A stretch of DNA of 64,000 bases, from NCBI GenBank assembly GCA_012295275.1, contig CM022671.1:19712456-19776455 (forward strand). Reading direction: 5' to 3'. Position numbers and translations under genes: made by a program. The notes below the pieces were generated by a model. That model did no database searches and was not told the DNA's origin. It saw only the letters and a program-made list of their open reading frames with translations. This DNA comes from Chrysomallon squamiferum. Lineage: Eukaryota > Mollusca > Gastropoda > Neomphalida > Peltospiridae. Every line of letters starts with the position of its first letter. The stretch's first letter is position 1. Shown piece after piece: positions 25,685 to 39,027 of the stretch.

Positions 25685-26530
25685 GTTTTAATTATTATTA
25701 TTATTATCATCATTATTTGGTATTTCACCATAACACAGTCTTTAATTGTATGTGACCATTATCTTTGTAACTATTTTAGGGAGACAGATAAAAAACAAGA
25801 ACAACATTACACTGCTGGAAAATACAGAATTATCGGTGTCATTAAACCATAAATCAGGCAAGTTCAAATCACTATGTCTAGCGAATGTTGAAACCTATGA
25901 TTAAAATGAGTCGTTAAACAAACATTTCTTCATTTTATATTCATGAACTTTAAAGTCATCGCATTGCAATAATGACTTCACGTGAATATTCCATCATGTG
26001 AAACTAAGTTGTCTGATGTTAATTATTTCTCATATTACCTACTTTTGAAGTATCATTGGATATTTATCGATCGAGGTTTTGCTACATACCATTCATATGT
26101 ATTTACCATGACATTATCAGAAATCCATGCACTACAGGGATATAGTTTAGTATCATGCGCATATATATTATTTCTCAATTCCCTAAACGTACGTACGAGT
26201 TACTGAGTTATGAGTGTGTGCGTATGCATGCATGTTTTTATCAAATCAATATTAGATTAGTATTATGTAATTACGCTGAAATGACGACTTGTTAACGCAT
26301 TGTAATCGTAGTCGATGAATCTTACAACACTGTCATCAGCAAAAATAACAACAAACCGACTGATGGGCAAAACTCAATCACATTTTACTCCCATCGGAGT
26401 AATTTAGATTAATGATGTCTAGTTCATTCATGCTATAATATATCGTCAGAGTAAATATGATTTCGTCTGATGAAGCCGGTGACATTATAACACATTTTGT
26501 ATAACAAGTATTAGACGTAAAACCTGATAG
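24823..26530. other. 1.7 kb present only in copy B
   Basis: Copy A passes directly from aaaaatctaaat to tgcattat, whereas copy B carries about 1.7 kb between the same words. This is an insertion in B or a deletion in A. It contains an (ATT)n tract at 25634-25684 and no convincing coding region. I saw no terminal repeats by eye. Confidence 0.45.
25634..25684. repeat. (ATT)n microsatellite
   Basis: Pure ATT run inside the copy B-specific 1.7 kb segment. Confidence 0.9.
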
Positions 26531-27066
26531 TGCATTATGTACCACTCCTACTGGTCAACCAGTGGGCGGATCTACTATGAAGCTTAAAATTTCAGGGTCC
26601 CTAATCTCGGACGGCCCCAAAAGTAATATTAGTCCGTATTGCATATTTGGTAAAAAGGTATATTCTATTAGTTGGAGACCGCTACTATACAAGAATAAAC
26701 AAGCAGCATTGAAGAAGATAACGTTGGTTACCAGTACTAAATGGGAAGAGCAGTGACTGACAATTAAGGCTTGAAAGCAACAAAAATAAATTTCCGCCAC
26801 TGCGGCTAACGTGCAGTGTCAGAATTATCCAACAGATCGATCAGCCAGCCAGTTAAAATTAACGTTTCTAGTAAAGTGGAATCATACAGCTCGTGCAGGG
26901 TTTTTTTGCCATCAAGGGAAATACATTTTTGCTTTAATAAATTAATTTTAAAGATGTCGAATGCATCCTAACTGTTAGATCGATCAGTGAGATAGTTATA
27001 CACACAAACGGTCTAATCAGTAAATGTATTTTGAATGATATATATATTTCCTGGGTTCTTTTGTGA

Positions 27067-30000
27067 CACACATTTCCAGTAGCCAGAGGCTGAATGCTAA
27101 TACAGGCATGACCAGGAATGCGCCAAGGATTTCATAAGAAAAAACATAAATAAATAAAAGTGTTCGGTATTGTTGTGATGAAATGAAATGATGGTGTCAG
27201 CAAAACGTAAATGTTGTGAGAGTGAGGTTTTTTTTTGCTGACAATACAATTTGGAGTATTTAAATGAAAGAGGTTTGATATCTTAAAAATCGAAAAGGAA
27301 AGCATCCTAAAGATATTCGACTTTCAATGACAATTATTAAATGATTGACATTTAAAGACAAAGCATCTTTTATTGTTATTTATGTTTATTGTTTTATTTT
27401 TATTTAAGTAGAAGGAGCATGACATTCCTAGATAGGTTTTCTTGTTAATTTTACACTAAAGTAAAGCAGTCTTGTCGGCAAACAAACAACAACTGAATTT
27501 AATTTAAAGCAATATTGAAACTTTATTGACCATATTTGAAAATGTATCATTTCAATACATTAATGCTACAGAAGCATCACGTTTTGCTTTGCACATTTCC
27601 CTTACAATTATAAACAAAATCGATTTACACTAAGAGTGAGACTACAAGCAAACAAATATTCCAGTAAAGATTTAGTAATACTGCCATAACTTATTACCAA
27701 CAACACTACAGAAATGTGAACCTTTTTGCGTTTTATTTTTCCAACTTCTAGTATTACTCCTAGGCCATCAATGACTCTTTAGCTTAAGTGGTACAAGATG
27801 ACAAAAATATTTTTACAGTGACCGAAAACTGACCATAAAATACATTAAATATACATCTAATTACATGGAATGCTCAATTTGTTGAACTTCAAAATAAAAA
27901 GGAAAATAAATGGCTAACGTTTCTAGTAAAGTTTCATGTTTTAGAATAATGAAATGTTAAATGCTTAATAGTTATTTCTTGTTTAACTTGTGTCAAAATG
28001 ATAGATCATCTAGTGCAATTTAAATTTAATAAAATAAAAATAACTGAAATGTCTGAAGTTAGTCATTTCATTTCTTTCAATTTGTTTCTACGAAAAATTA
28101 ATAAACTTTGTGGACAGTTTAAATACAATTTATGACAAATGACGAATTTAAAAGTGTTTTGTATAATTTTCTCCCATGGCCCAAAAATTAATCTATAGTT
28201 AAGTAGTTATCAACAATAAACACAACTGCAGCATTCGTGACAATATCACAATTTATGAAATTATTTTAAAGGCCCGAGTTATTTATCTAATGATAATTAT
28301 TTTTAAATTTTAATTCAAATTAATTAGGATTAACGATGTCTTACTCAAATTAATTGTACGTCATCAGTGATTATTTCCATGTCTGATATACTGACTAGAC
28401 CATTCAACCCGTGAAAAACAAAGATATAATCCAGACCAACAAACCCAATTTCTGTCAATATACAACGTTTGGTATGGAAATAAATATTTATAAAAGAGGA
28501 CTGAATTCTTTTCATGCAGACTCACAATTAAATTTGGTGTCCAGCACAAATTATAAAATTTGTTCAACTAGGTGAACATTCAGAAAATATCTGTCAGAAG
28601 TAATATGATTGATTTTTAAAGAAATTAAAATCAAGGCAATAAAACAAAGGTTGTGGGGGGGGGGAAGAATAGAAAAAAAAAGATGGGTAGAGGAGAAAAA
28701 GTGTGGTTTTAAAAATTGAAATTTTGAGCCCAACTATCCTGAAATGTGTTTTAAAGTAGTATGCTTAATATGAGAAAACGATGATCCTAAAATACCAGTT
28801 TTTATCATGGGCGTAGAAATTTACAATACAGTAATTGTAAATTATGATTATTTCACATTCCAAAAGATCTTGTTGTCATTGCTTTTTAATCCAGATATAC
28901 AAAGTAACTGATTTATGACACCTTTCATACACAAGTTTGACATTTTAATAAAATAATACATCAGGAGTTAGCAACAAGATGGCAGGAAAGGTAAAAAAAA
29001 AATATATATATATTTATATTATGATGATAATAATAATAATAATAATAATATTAAATCAAACAAAAAATAAACATATAGTTAACATACCAAAACACCTGTA
29101 ATTGGTCAGAGAATTTAAATGGTACCATCTTCTTGATGATGTTACTGTCACACATTATAATGTCAATATCAATTATAAAACATGATTCAGTCTGATTATC
29201 TAGCACTGACATTGTAACAATAAACCACAACACCAATATAAATACAACAGTTCACTAAAAAAAAGCATCAAGTAGAAACTATTCCAGGAAGAAATCCAAT
29301 GGATTTATGTTATTTAGTTACCCATCAACAAAAAGCAATGATGAGTTATTAGGACCTCTGCCAGTCAAGAAGCATAAAAATAAATATTTTTGCTAATTCT
29401 CTCCAGATATATTTATTTCTTGAATGGACTTGTGCTTCAATTAAAATCTGCATTTGGACAAAGCTTGCCAATTCCTTCTTTTAAAAAAAAATAATAAAAA
29501 TAAAAATTTCTATTAATGTTCCACTCTGGTTAAAATTGCCTTACATCTACTACAATGAATTAATTGTATAACAAATATTTAGTACAAAAACTATAGTTTT
29601 TTGAACATTCATTTATTCTTATCATCTTTTGAGCATTCTTTTTCTGACATGGATGTTTATCCCTGGAATAGTCTTTACCAGTTACCATGTATTTAACTAA
29701 AAATATATATATTAAAAAAAAAAATGATTTGTCTGTTACTGAGCAATCCAATTTAGCATTAATATCAGAAATTCAAACTATTTTAGCATTCTAATTATAA
29801 TTTGGAAATGTAATAAATTGTTAAAGATAAAATTAAGAATTTATTCTATCAAATTTATATATTCCATTAAATTATTTCATATTTTTCACATTGCACCTAA
29901 ATTATTCATATCAAAGAAGACTAAGTGATCCAATTCCAGATTACAATTTTAAAACATTAAATTTTTATTTAAGTATCAAAAGAATTTGTAAAATATCAGT

Positions 30001-31098
30001 TTAAAATCAGCAGAATAAAATTTGTCACCTTCATTATTTATAATTTAATAATAGGAAAACTATTCTTTCCACACGAAGAAATTGCACATAAATTTTCTTT
30101 TCTTAAATTTTTGACACAAGTATTACATATGTAACAGATGTCAATACTGTCATATAAACTGCTGTAATTTCTTTTAAATTAGTATGATATAAAATGTCAC
30201 AGAAAATTTGTGAATACATTTGCTTGTCTTTTGTGCTGTAAGCTGTGCCAAGAAATCAAACATTTTTTTTTATATAAACAATTTTATTATTATAATTAGA
30301 ATTTATATTTTCAATAAGCATCTACTTTGATCTTATTTTTTAACATGAAAAAACAACTACTTAATCATTTTAACAATTTGTGAGAAATTAATAATAGATC
30401 ATCATTCCCTTGTATTAAATGGTTCAATCTGACAGCTAGTTACTTTTAACTTTTAAGCTGTTACCTTTTAGTTTCTTATTTAGATTTAATACTGACAGCT
30501 GAATGACAAATATAAGGCATATTTATTTAAACTTTGATAGCAAAATATATGTAGATAACTATAGTGAAAGAAAGGGACAAGCTTGTAAAATAAATAAACG
30601 AAGACAAAATTACATTAGTGTCCTTTACAATGTGGATTTTGCCATGAAATCTTCAAAGACATATCCAACCAACTTACGAACAAGCCATCAACTGTTGTCT
30701 TTATCCATTTTTAAAAAACAATAATCCATCAAGAAAGTTATATTAAAACATACATTATGTCATTACTTCAGATTTCTTGTTTAAAATTGCAACAATCAAA
30801 AGAGTAAAATAAAATAAAAAGCTATTTTTCAGGTACAGTTAATATCAAGAATGATTATTTTTCAATAAAGACAGATACACAAAACAAACTACAGTTTTCT
30901 AACTAGAGAGTACAGTTCTAATTACATCATTAAATTTGTAATCAATATAATCAATTTCTTATTATGTTTACTGCTTGTTCAATAAGTGATTGTAGACTTT
31001 CAGCATGATGTTTGCAGAATGTGAAAAGCTTATGCCTCCCAAAAAACAACCAAAGGAAAGATTTGTTCCGCTAGAAATGTCCTTCTCTAGTGATGTAT
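27067..31098. other. Gene-free stretch; may include the GDI 3' UTR
   Basis: No coding exon, RNA gene or recognisable mobile element is seen in 4 kb. It is AT-rich with scattered homopolymers, a G run near 28655 and an AAT tract near 29024-29050. The right-hand part is likely 3' UTR of the minus-strand GDI gene, but the polyadenylation site cannot be chosen among the many AATAAA-like words. Confidence 0.4.
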
Positions 31099-34000
31099 TT
31101 ATTCACAATCTTGGTTAAGTTCTGTGTGTTTCACTTGACTGAAGTCAAAGGGCTCTCCAGTGATTCGCTGAAAGGTGCTGACAACATCATCACAAGTTGT
31201 CTCAAAATGAGTGGTTGCATCATAAGACTCTGTGATGAATACCTGTCAATAATAATAATAATAATAAATCAAAATGATAATAATTAACAGAAGATTTATA
31301 TCATCATCTTTTTAAATATCAAATTTAAAAAAAAAAAAAACGTATAATACATTTATTTTTTAAAAAGCCTATGTTAATGAAGTGTATGTGCCAGCTGAGA
31401 AAAATAAAAGCTGATTATTCAATTTTTGGCATTAGTATCTGTTAATGGTAAACAACTCTTCATCGAAATATGTTTCAATAAAAGGTCATATCCGTAGAAA
31501 CTTGCCTTGCTTTCAGCTCCATTGTCAGTAGGCTTGTACAGGTCATCAATCCATATAAATCTAAAATATATGGACATCATCATTTTAGTATAATTTAATT
31601 TTCATTTCTTTTCTTTCTCTTTTTCTTTTGTTTATCAAGACTAAGACAGTGAGACAATAGTTAATTAATATACAAAAATTAAAATAGGTAGTTCCCATAT
31701 ATATTTAATTAGCGATCCCATTCTAATCATCTGTATGAAAATAGCAAATTTAGTTATAAATGAAATAATGTCTAAAATATTTAAAATGTAGCTATTTGTT
31801 AGTTAACAATTTACTCACTTCTCTTCGATAGGTTGCAGTAGATCCAGGCCAACTTTCAGCTCTGCCTCTGGGTTATTAGTTTCAACATTTGTACTTACAA
31901 TGGCCATGAAAAAGCCCTTGCTGGCAACCATATGGGCATATGATACACAGCATATATAAATATCTGAAGTAACAAAAATTGAAAGGAAGATAATTTTATT
32001 ATTAAGACCATCTGTTAACTGCATCAAATGGAATATTTTTTGTTTTCCTCATATGCTTTAGTATTTATAATACATAAAAGTCTGAAAATATTCAGTGACT
32101 AAACTGACTGCTCAATGAGAACTCTGTAGAAAAGCTTTCTCTTTTTTATAATTCATTTTATATTAAAAAAAAAAAAAAAGAATTTTTAACAGAAATTGTA
32201 AGCAACAAAAATAAAGACAAAGAGATATTACAAATTCTTAATGTAAGAAAAATATACATTTTCTTATTTTAAAAATATTAAACTATATATATGCAAAAAT
32301 ATGATTTTATTGTGTTTATACTGTATTTTAAACAAAATTCATGGCTACATACCTGATTTTCTATTCACTTGATGTTGCGGAATGATAACTTGACAGGACA
32401 GGGAGTCAGATGTATTTGCAATAGGATGCTTCATAATGCAAATTGCACGCACCACCTAAAAATTAATATGTGGTGATAAAATACTCTTGTAAATGAAAAC
32501 AGACATTCTGTTTAATGCCTTAATAATTAAAAATTATTTAAAACTGTAATTTATTAATCTGCAAAACAGATGTTTCGTTTTGATTGTGTGTCACACTTAT
32601 ATTTTTATTACACATTTAAATACAAATCACTCAAAATATTAATAGTTTTTACGTAAATCAATGAAATCTCGATAAAACTCATTTTTGAAAGATCAAATTT
32701 TCATGCTTAGTTGAACTATGTGATATTATCATAAACGAATTTGGAAAGTAAAAGCCTAATGTTTAAAAGTAGAACCTAATTAATTCAGTGATAGGAAAAA
32801 TAAAAAATAAAAAACACTGTCAAATATTACAACAACTTAAAAAAAAGTTTGACCCTTGAAAAATTATTTAAAGACTGGAGATAAATTTATTTATTAAATT
32901 ATTATTTTTTTTTTTTAAGGAACATACCTTGCCAGCTTTCTGTACTTTATCCTCAGCATAACTTGGGTCACAGACAACCATATCACATCTTGCAGTCTCA
33001 TCACCTGACTTTACTCCAACTACTTTACCATTTTCATAGACAATCTGTCCATCTTTATCAAGCATATATGTGCCTCCATAGATAGCACTCAGTCTGAAAT
33101 AATATAATTAAGTCATCAATAATCGGTACTTAAACATAGACTTTGAAAATACTAAAAACAAAAACAAAAAAAGGGAGAAAAAGAAAAAAAAACCAACCCT
33201 AGTATATGTCAGATGGAAAAGCAATGCATTTCAAAAACTATTTTTATAACCTGCTCACTACTCATCATTTTAATGATTTTGAATGTATATGCGTTTGGTT
33301 TAACAGATCTTTCCCCAATTTCTAGAAAGTATTTTTGAAAAATTATAATTTATTATGAACAATGATTTTCCATAAAATGTATCTTAATGAAAATCATGGA
33401 ATTATTTCATTAAGAATGTTTAGCAAAAGGCTTTTGGAATTGCATTGCTTAAAATTAGCCATATGTGATAAACTGAGTTTTGAATCATATCAATTTCTAT
33501 TAGATTTAAAAAATGAAATGAAAGTAATACCTAGCAAACCCTTGTGGCAATTCTCCAAGTCCATAAAGAGGATACAGATATGGTGATTTCCCATATCGAG
33601 CCAGTGAATCGCTGTACAGCCGACACCTAGCCACCAAGTCAGAACAGGAACAGGAACCGTAACTGAAATAAAAACAATTTTAATAAATGTGAAAGCATGC
33701 CTTCCTACAATAGCCACCAACATGAAAACATAATAAATATTGATGCTTCAAAAAACAAATTTCCTATAGTATTTGAATTTTTTTTCATATGTATTGCAAA
33801 TTTACAATTTGTAGGTTTTTGAATATGAACAAGAACAAAAACATTTTTTAAATTATGTTTGTTTTAAAATGATGTAGAAGAAAATGTAAGTAGGAAATGA
33901 TTTAAAATTTAATACTAAAAAAAAAAAAAAAAAAAAAATGCATTATGAACATTGATAGAGTATATGTTAGGAACAAAGCCCCAGACTTACTTGTCATCAC

Positions 34001-35218
34001 GGTACAGTGCAATAGCATGTCCTGTAAAATCCTGAGTATTTGAGTCAAGTCCAAACTTTTTGAAAACCTCAGTGACAGCTACATTTGGCTGGAGGCCTTC
34101 CCAGGTAGCTGGATCTTTCTCATCAAAACTCTGCACAAACTGCAGAAACTTCCTGAATCTTCTTTTCTCAAACATTCCCATAAGTGCTAAAACAAAATCA
34201 AATATAAAAATCAAATTTATTAAATTTACAACAAATCCTGGAAATTTAATATTAAAAAACAAAAATTAAATAAATAAATAAAATAATAAATTTAAATATA
34301 AAAAAAAAAAATAAATAAAAAAATATATAAAAATGATTTTAAAAAAGCTTACAAGTTGTCAGAGCTTCCTTTTCAGTAGCTGGGACTTTGTAAATTTTTC
34401 CATCCTTATAGACGTAACTGCCTTCACATGATTTGAACTCCAAATAACGGGTAACACCAGTGTGGATCAGCAATTTTACCAGCTGTCCTGAAATATAAGT
34501 TCAAACTCATTTGTATATTTTTTCAAAAACTCCAATATACATTTATGTAAGAAAAAGTTTATTTAAGCAAATGACTTGTACTATTTTATGTTACAAAACC
34601 GTGGGCACTGATAACATTATTTCTTATTCTTTAAATAATTCTGAAAATTTGTTTTTTGTTATAAGAAAAAAAAAAATGAAACATTAAATAAATAAAATAC
34701 AGATTTCTTTATCTTTCTTTCAGTCTAAAGAAGATATTCATACAAGTCATATCAATACTCCATTAAAAAAAAAAAAAGAAAAATATAAAATAATTAAAAT
34801 ACAGATTTCTTTATCATTCTTGCAGTCTAAAGAAGACATTCATATAAGTCACATCAATACTCCAAATATATTAAAACAATTTTAAATACAGTCAGTGCTC
34901 CACAACATGCATGTTAAAACACATATATTAATATATTTTGATACTGATTGCCTTAAGTCTTTTTAGTGAAAAGCTGGTTTTTGAGGTAATAGATGTTATA
35001 ACATATAAAAATCTGCTTTTTAAACTTTAATATTATTTATTTATTTATTTATTCTATTCCTGGTTACAAGTAATGGGTTCTTAAGTATCAATGCTAATCT
35101 GCAGACATCTTACCATTGGCCATCAAAAACTTAGGAATGAGATCAACATTCCAGTCACGTCCTTTACCATACTGCTCAGGGTTAGTTAATTTTTTACCAA
35201 AGTGTTCAAAAGCCTGAA

Positions 35219-35249
<31 letters not shown>

Positions 35250-35731
35250 AAAAAAAAAAATAAAAAAAATCACACACACAAAAAAAAAGTATTATTATGA
35301 AACAGCTATGTGGTAAATCACAAGATTAAGTGCAAATATACGCAAAGTAGTAGTTTTAGTTTTTAGCTGTATTTTTTAAAAAGAAAAGTACTTACTTGTT
35401 CTAATGGGGTCAATGATGCACTTTTTCCTCCATAATATTTGTTCCTATCCATATGCAACACCTTCTTCCCACTCACAGACAACATGCCACTGAGAATACA
35501 TTCCTAAAATAAAAATTTGTAATCATGTACAAATCATTTATCCTAATAGATTTATAATAGCCTTTAGGAAAGAAAAATAAAACAAAAATTGAAAAAAAAG
35601 AAAGAAAGAAAATAAAAAGTAAAACATTTGATCAAATTGATGGTAACGAATTAAATGAGGCAATAAAATGAAAAATGTATAAAAAATTTATGCAGCTAAT
35701 TATCATCCCTTCCATTACACATATACCCTTC

Positions 35732-35765
<34 letters not shown>

Positions 35766-38501
35766 ATTTATATTCTAAATAAAGAAAAAACTAACAAACT
35801 GTTAATATTTATGAATCTTCTTTAATTTGAATAAAACATGACAAAAGTAAAATGTTTTCTCAATCAAATAAAACAAAGTCAATGCAAAAATCAGCCTACT
35901 GTTTAACTGAGATATATTAAATTTTTTTAAAATATACAAGTTAAAACTAAAACATCTTTTCAAGACATTCCCCCAGATTTTTTTTCCTCTGAAATTTATA
36001 AATCAAGTAAAGCTGTAAATCTGTGGTCTTCATGAATGAATAGCACCAGCAGAAACACCAAAAATTAAGACCATCTCTTTTGGTTCAAAAGATAGTTGTA
36101 AAACATGTAATAGTTAATAGGTCTATTTTCTACCACATTTTGGCAAATTAAAAGAAAGTTTGCATTTTGGTCCAACTTGGTTTAAAAAATAACTGATATA
36201 AAAGACTTACAATTAAGAAAAGTGGTGTGGCCAACTTGTTAAATGAACTTGTAAGTTTATCTGAATGTTCACAATAATATGCTTTACAGTATATGCCATA
36301 TTTGTTCAAAATAGAAGGCAGAAGAATGCCCCTAAAATGAATAAAAGTGCAGACAGACATTGTGGCTATATTTTTGGTCTGATTTTAAAAACCCAAACAA
36401 TATTGTGAAAGTTTGTTAAGATCTTTCAAATGATTAACTTGAGCAAAATATTTTTATTTAAAAACATTTCCTCCCAAGGCCATAAAAAAAAGAAAGTTAT
36501 CTATTCAGTTTCAAAAAAAAACATGTGAACCAGTCCATCAAAAGTGAGATATTCACATAATCAGATATATTATATATTATAAGCTTTTTTTTTAATGATT
36601 TTTTTGTTTATATATTATTTTTTATTATTATTTTTTTTTTTTTTTTAAATTAGATATTAACATATGTATTAACTTCAGTTCAGATGCATTTTATTGCATT
36701 TTAAGGTGGGTAACTGAAATCAACGGCCATTCAATTTTTTTTTTAGAAAAACCCAGATTAAAACCTTCATATAGCACAGAAAATTTTACTTACATAAGTA
36801 GCCTGATTTTTCACCATCAGTACTGCTGGTACTTAGATTCATAATACATTTTACTATTTGGATGTTTAGTTTGTTATGATTCTTAATTTGCTGTTTATCG
36901 CAAGAATTTTGAAAACAAAAAAAATGGCTTTGTCTTAGAGCAGAAGAGTAATCAGCAAAACCTAAAGTTAATTTGTTTATTTCTGAACATATTTTCACTA
37001 TATACAGTAAAAAACTGGAATCTGAATAAAAACATGCAACCTACAAGTTATTAAAAATTTAAACAAAATATAATCATTTTAAACAGCACCAATCCTTTCA
37101 AGTTGCACATAAAATCTATGGCCACTTTGTCCAGTTGGAAGCAGTATTTACAGCTATTTCACTACAAACATGCTATTCATATTATATGTACACTAAAGGC
37201 TGGAACACTAAAGAAAAGCAAGCACCCTACAAGTTATTAAAAGTATAAACAACATATTAATATAATAATTTTAAACAGCACCTGTCCTTTCTAGATGAAC
37301 ATAAAATCTATAGTGATTTGACCCAGTAGGAAACAGATTTTATGGCGATTTCGCTATGTATGTGCTATTTTCAAATGCAGAGCTGTTCTATGTCAAAGAT
37401 GTCAGACCATAGTGTCTAACATTTTTGAAAGGTAATTGAATGAGCTTTCTTTTGATTATGAATTTGTAGGGCATCTAGTGAGACACATTTTTTTAAATTT
37501 AGTTTGAAAAAAAACAAAAAGACATATTTGGACACAACGTTTGATATAAGCCATTGCCAGTGGCAATACACACATTGACGTGACATTGTTACAAAGATCA
37601 AACTTTGACCTTCCTGGCTGTGCTAAAAATAACACTGAAGCAACTTTTGCGAAGTTAAGCCAGGTGTTTATAAAGCAACACTGACAGGGCTTACTACTCT
37701 ATCTTGTCAATCACCAACCACAGGCGGCAGAGTTCGTTTACCCTCACAGACAGAGGACTGATTTAACACATGACAAAAACACGACCTCCATTTAAAATAT
37801 ATGACGATCTTTCTTTCCATATATTTGTTTTTTATGTTAGGTTTTAAAGAAGGGATTTAGAAGTGGAGGTAAATGGGCAAAACCGGCACTTTCATTAGTT
37901 TTAATAGCTTTCTTATAGTTTGTCCTATTAATGTATTATTTTAGTTAGTTAGGCGGCCTAGCTCATGACTGAATTAACATTTTCTTTCAGAAAAAAAATA
38001 AAAAAATAAATAAAAACTTCATCCATCCGTATTTTATACAAACTTATATGTTTTGATTAGCTTAGTTTTTTAATATATTTTGACTATGAATCGCTTTATT
38101 TACAAGATATAAATCACATATGGGTTGAACAACTTCCGTCATTCCATTAAAATGATTAATTTAGATTAAATCATTGATTCATTCCATATCGCCGATATCG
38201 GACATGTAGCATTGGAAAAACAGCCGCATCACGCCCCTTAGAAAACTCCCAGATATCTTCAGTTTCTTCAAGAAACTGCATTCCTGTGCGTTATAACATC
38301 AGAAATATAATACACGTTTACAATAGCTTATCGACACAACAGATGGTATTGTAGATAGCATTTAAGTACAAAAATTCAATATCAAAGGGAGATAATAACA
38401 AAATGACAATGTTAAATACTGTTTTAATTCATAAATTTGTTGATAAATATGTTTACCTTTAGCCCAGTTCCAAGTACGATAACGTCGTACTTCTCATCCA
38501 T
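31099..38501 (-). CDS. GDI2: Rab GDP-dissociation inhibitor (GDI alpha/beta type)
   Basis: Rab GDI extracts GDP-bound, prenylated Rab GTPases from membranes and keeps them soluble for recycling. Coding exons on the minus strand are 38501-38457, 35503-35396, 35213-35114, 34487-34353, 34186-33991, 33662-33531, 33093-32928, 32455-32353, 31963-31819, 31560-31506 and 31242-31099. They total 1329 bases, 442 residues plus stop; the family is about 447. The N-terminus [20 protein letters not shown] carries the dinucleotide-fold-like GxG motif, followed by [20 protein letters not shown] and the Rab-binding segment [20 protein letters not shown]. The end is [19 protein letters not shown] then [14 protein letters not shown]. 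Intron 1 is long (about 2.95 kb) and intron 10 has a GC donor. Residues about 196-208, at the start of exon 6, do not resemble the family. The gene is head-to-head with RNF123. GDI1 versus GDI2 is not distinguishable; invertebrates usually have one. Confidence 0.93.
31243..31505 (-). other. GDI intron 10, non-canonical GC-AG
   Basis: On the minus strand exon 10 ends GAAAGCAAG and the intron starts gcaagttt (GC donor). It ends ttgacag before GTATTCATC. The join gives ...[14 protein letters not shown], matching the family. The nearest GT, four bases downstream, would shift the frame. Confidence 0.85.
33624..33662 (-). other. Atypical 13-codon stretch at the 5' end of GDI exon 6
   Basis: After ...ALYRDDN the frame reads [13 protein letters not shown] before returning to the conserved [11 protein letters not shown]. 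Family members that I recall have a stretch of the same length shaped like YL-x3-C-x2-TI-x-RI here. Length and frame are preserved but the residues are not. No alternative exon encoding the usual motif is visible in intron 5. Confidence 0.55.
34695..34865. repeat. Imperfect tandem repeat (unit about 100 bases) in GDI intron 3
   Basis: The words atacagatttctttatc, cagtctaaagaaga and catcaatactcc occur twice in the same order, from about 34698 and 34799. Confidence 0.65.
37015..37375. repeat. Diverged tandem duplication, about 185 bases x 2, in GDI intron 1
   Basis: The blocks starting ctggaa at 37015 and 37200 share collinear words: ctacaagttattaaaa, ttttaaacagcacc, cataaaatctat and the tgctatt end. 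They have diverged by many substitutions and small indels. No coding potential. Confidence 0.6.
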
Positions 38502-38896
38502 TGTGGCCCCTGTGTGCCAATACTTTTACGCGACAGTATTTATTATTCCAGGGCACCGGCTGTTGTCCCCAAAATGGCTACTCCTCCTCCTTTTCTGGAA
38601 AATAATATTTTCTAAACAGTTTTCTTACTCTATTTTGCAACCAAAGTATTCAACATTTCTTTTTTGCGCTTTTCTTTCTTTCTTTCTTTTAATTTTCTTT
38701 TCTTTTCTGTTTCTTCTTCTTTTTTATCTATTTTTTTTTAAAATCACCTCTTATTTATAGTTTTTAAAAATATATTTTTCAAAAACCCATCAATATTTCT
38801 GTTGTTTCTTTTACTTATGTTTAAATAGCCCTAAAGATCTTTTATAATTTGTACTTAAATAAATAAATAAGAGAAAAATGTTAAAATAAATAAATA

Positions 38897-38935
<39 letters not shown>

Positions 38936-38975
38936 TTTGTAAACATTTTGTTTTGTTGTAATTATACACAATCAA

Positions 38976-39027
<52 letters not shown>

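Larger units (their letters stand above)
17975..27066 (+). repeat. Tandem duplication, copy B (about 9.1 kb)
   Basis: Direct-orientation partner of copy A, separated from it by about 31 bases. Private sequence lies at about 20003-20352 (GC-richer, transposon-like), within 21690-22000, and at 24823-26530. The right border (tttcctgggttctttt, about 27043-27060) matches the right border of copy A. The copies are not identical, so this is not a simple collapsed or repeated contig. A haplotype misassembly cannot be excluded without read depth. Confidence 0.88.

Noticed and set aside
38437-38760. 107-codon plus-strand frame rich in Phe and Leu
   Set aside because: It overlaps GDI exon 1 on the opposite strand and a pyrimidine-rich promoter stretch; composition explains it.
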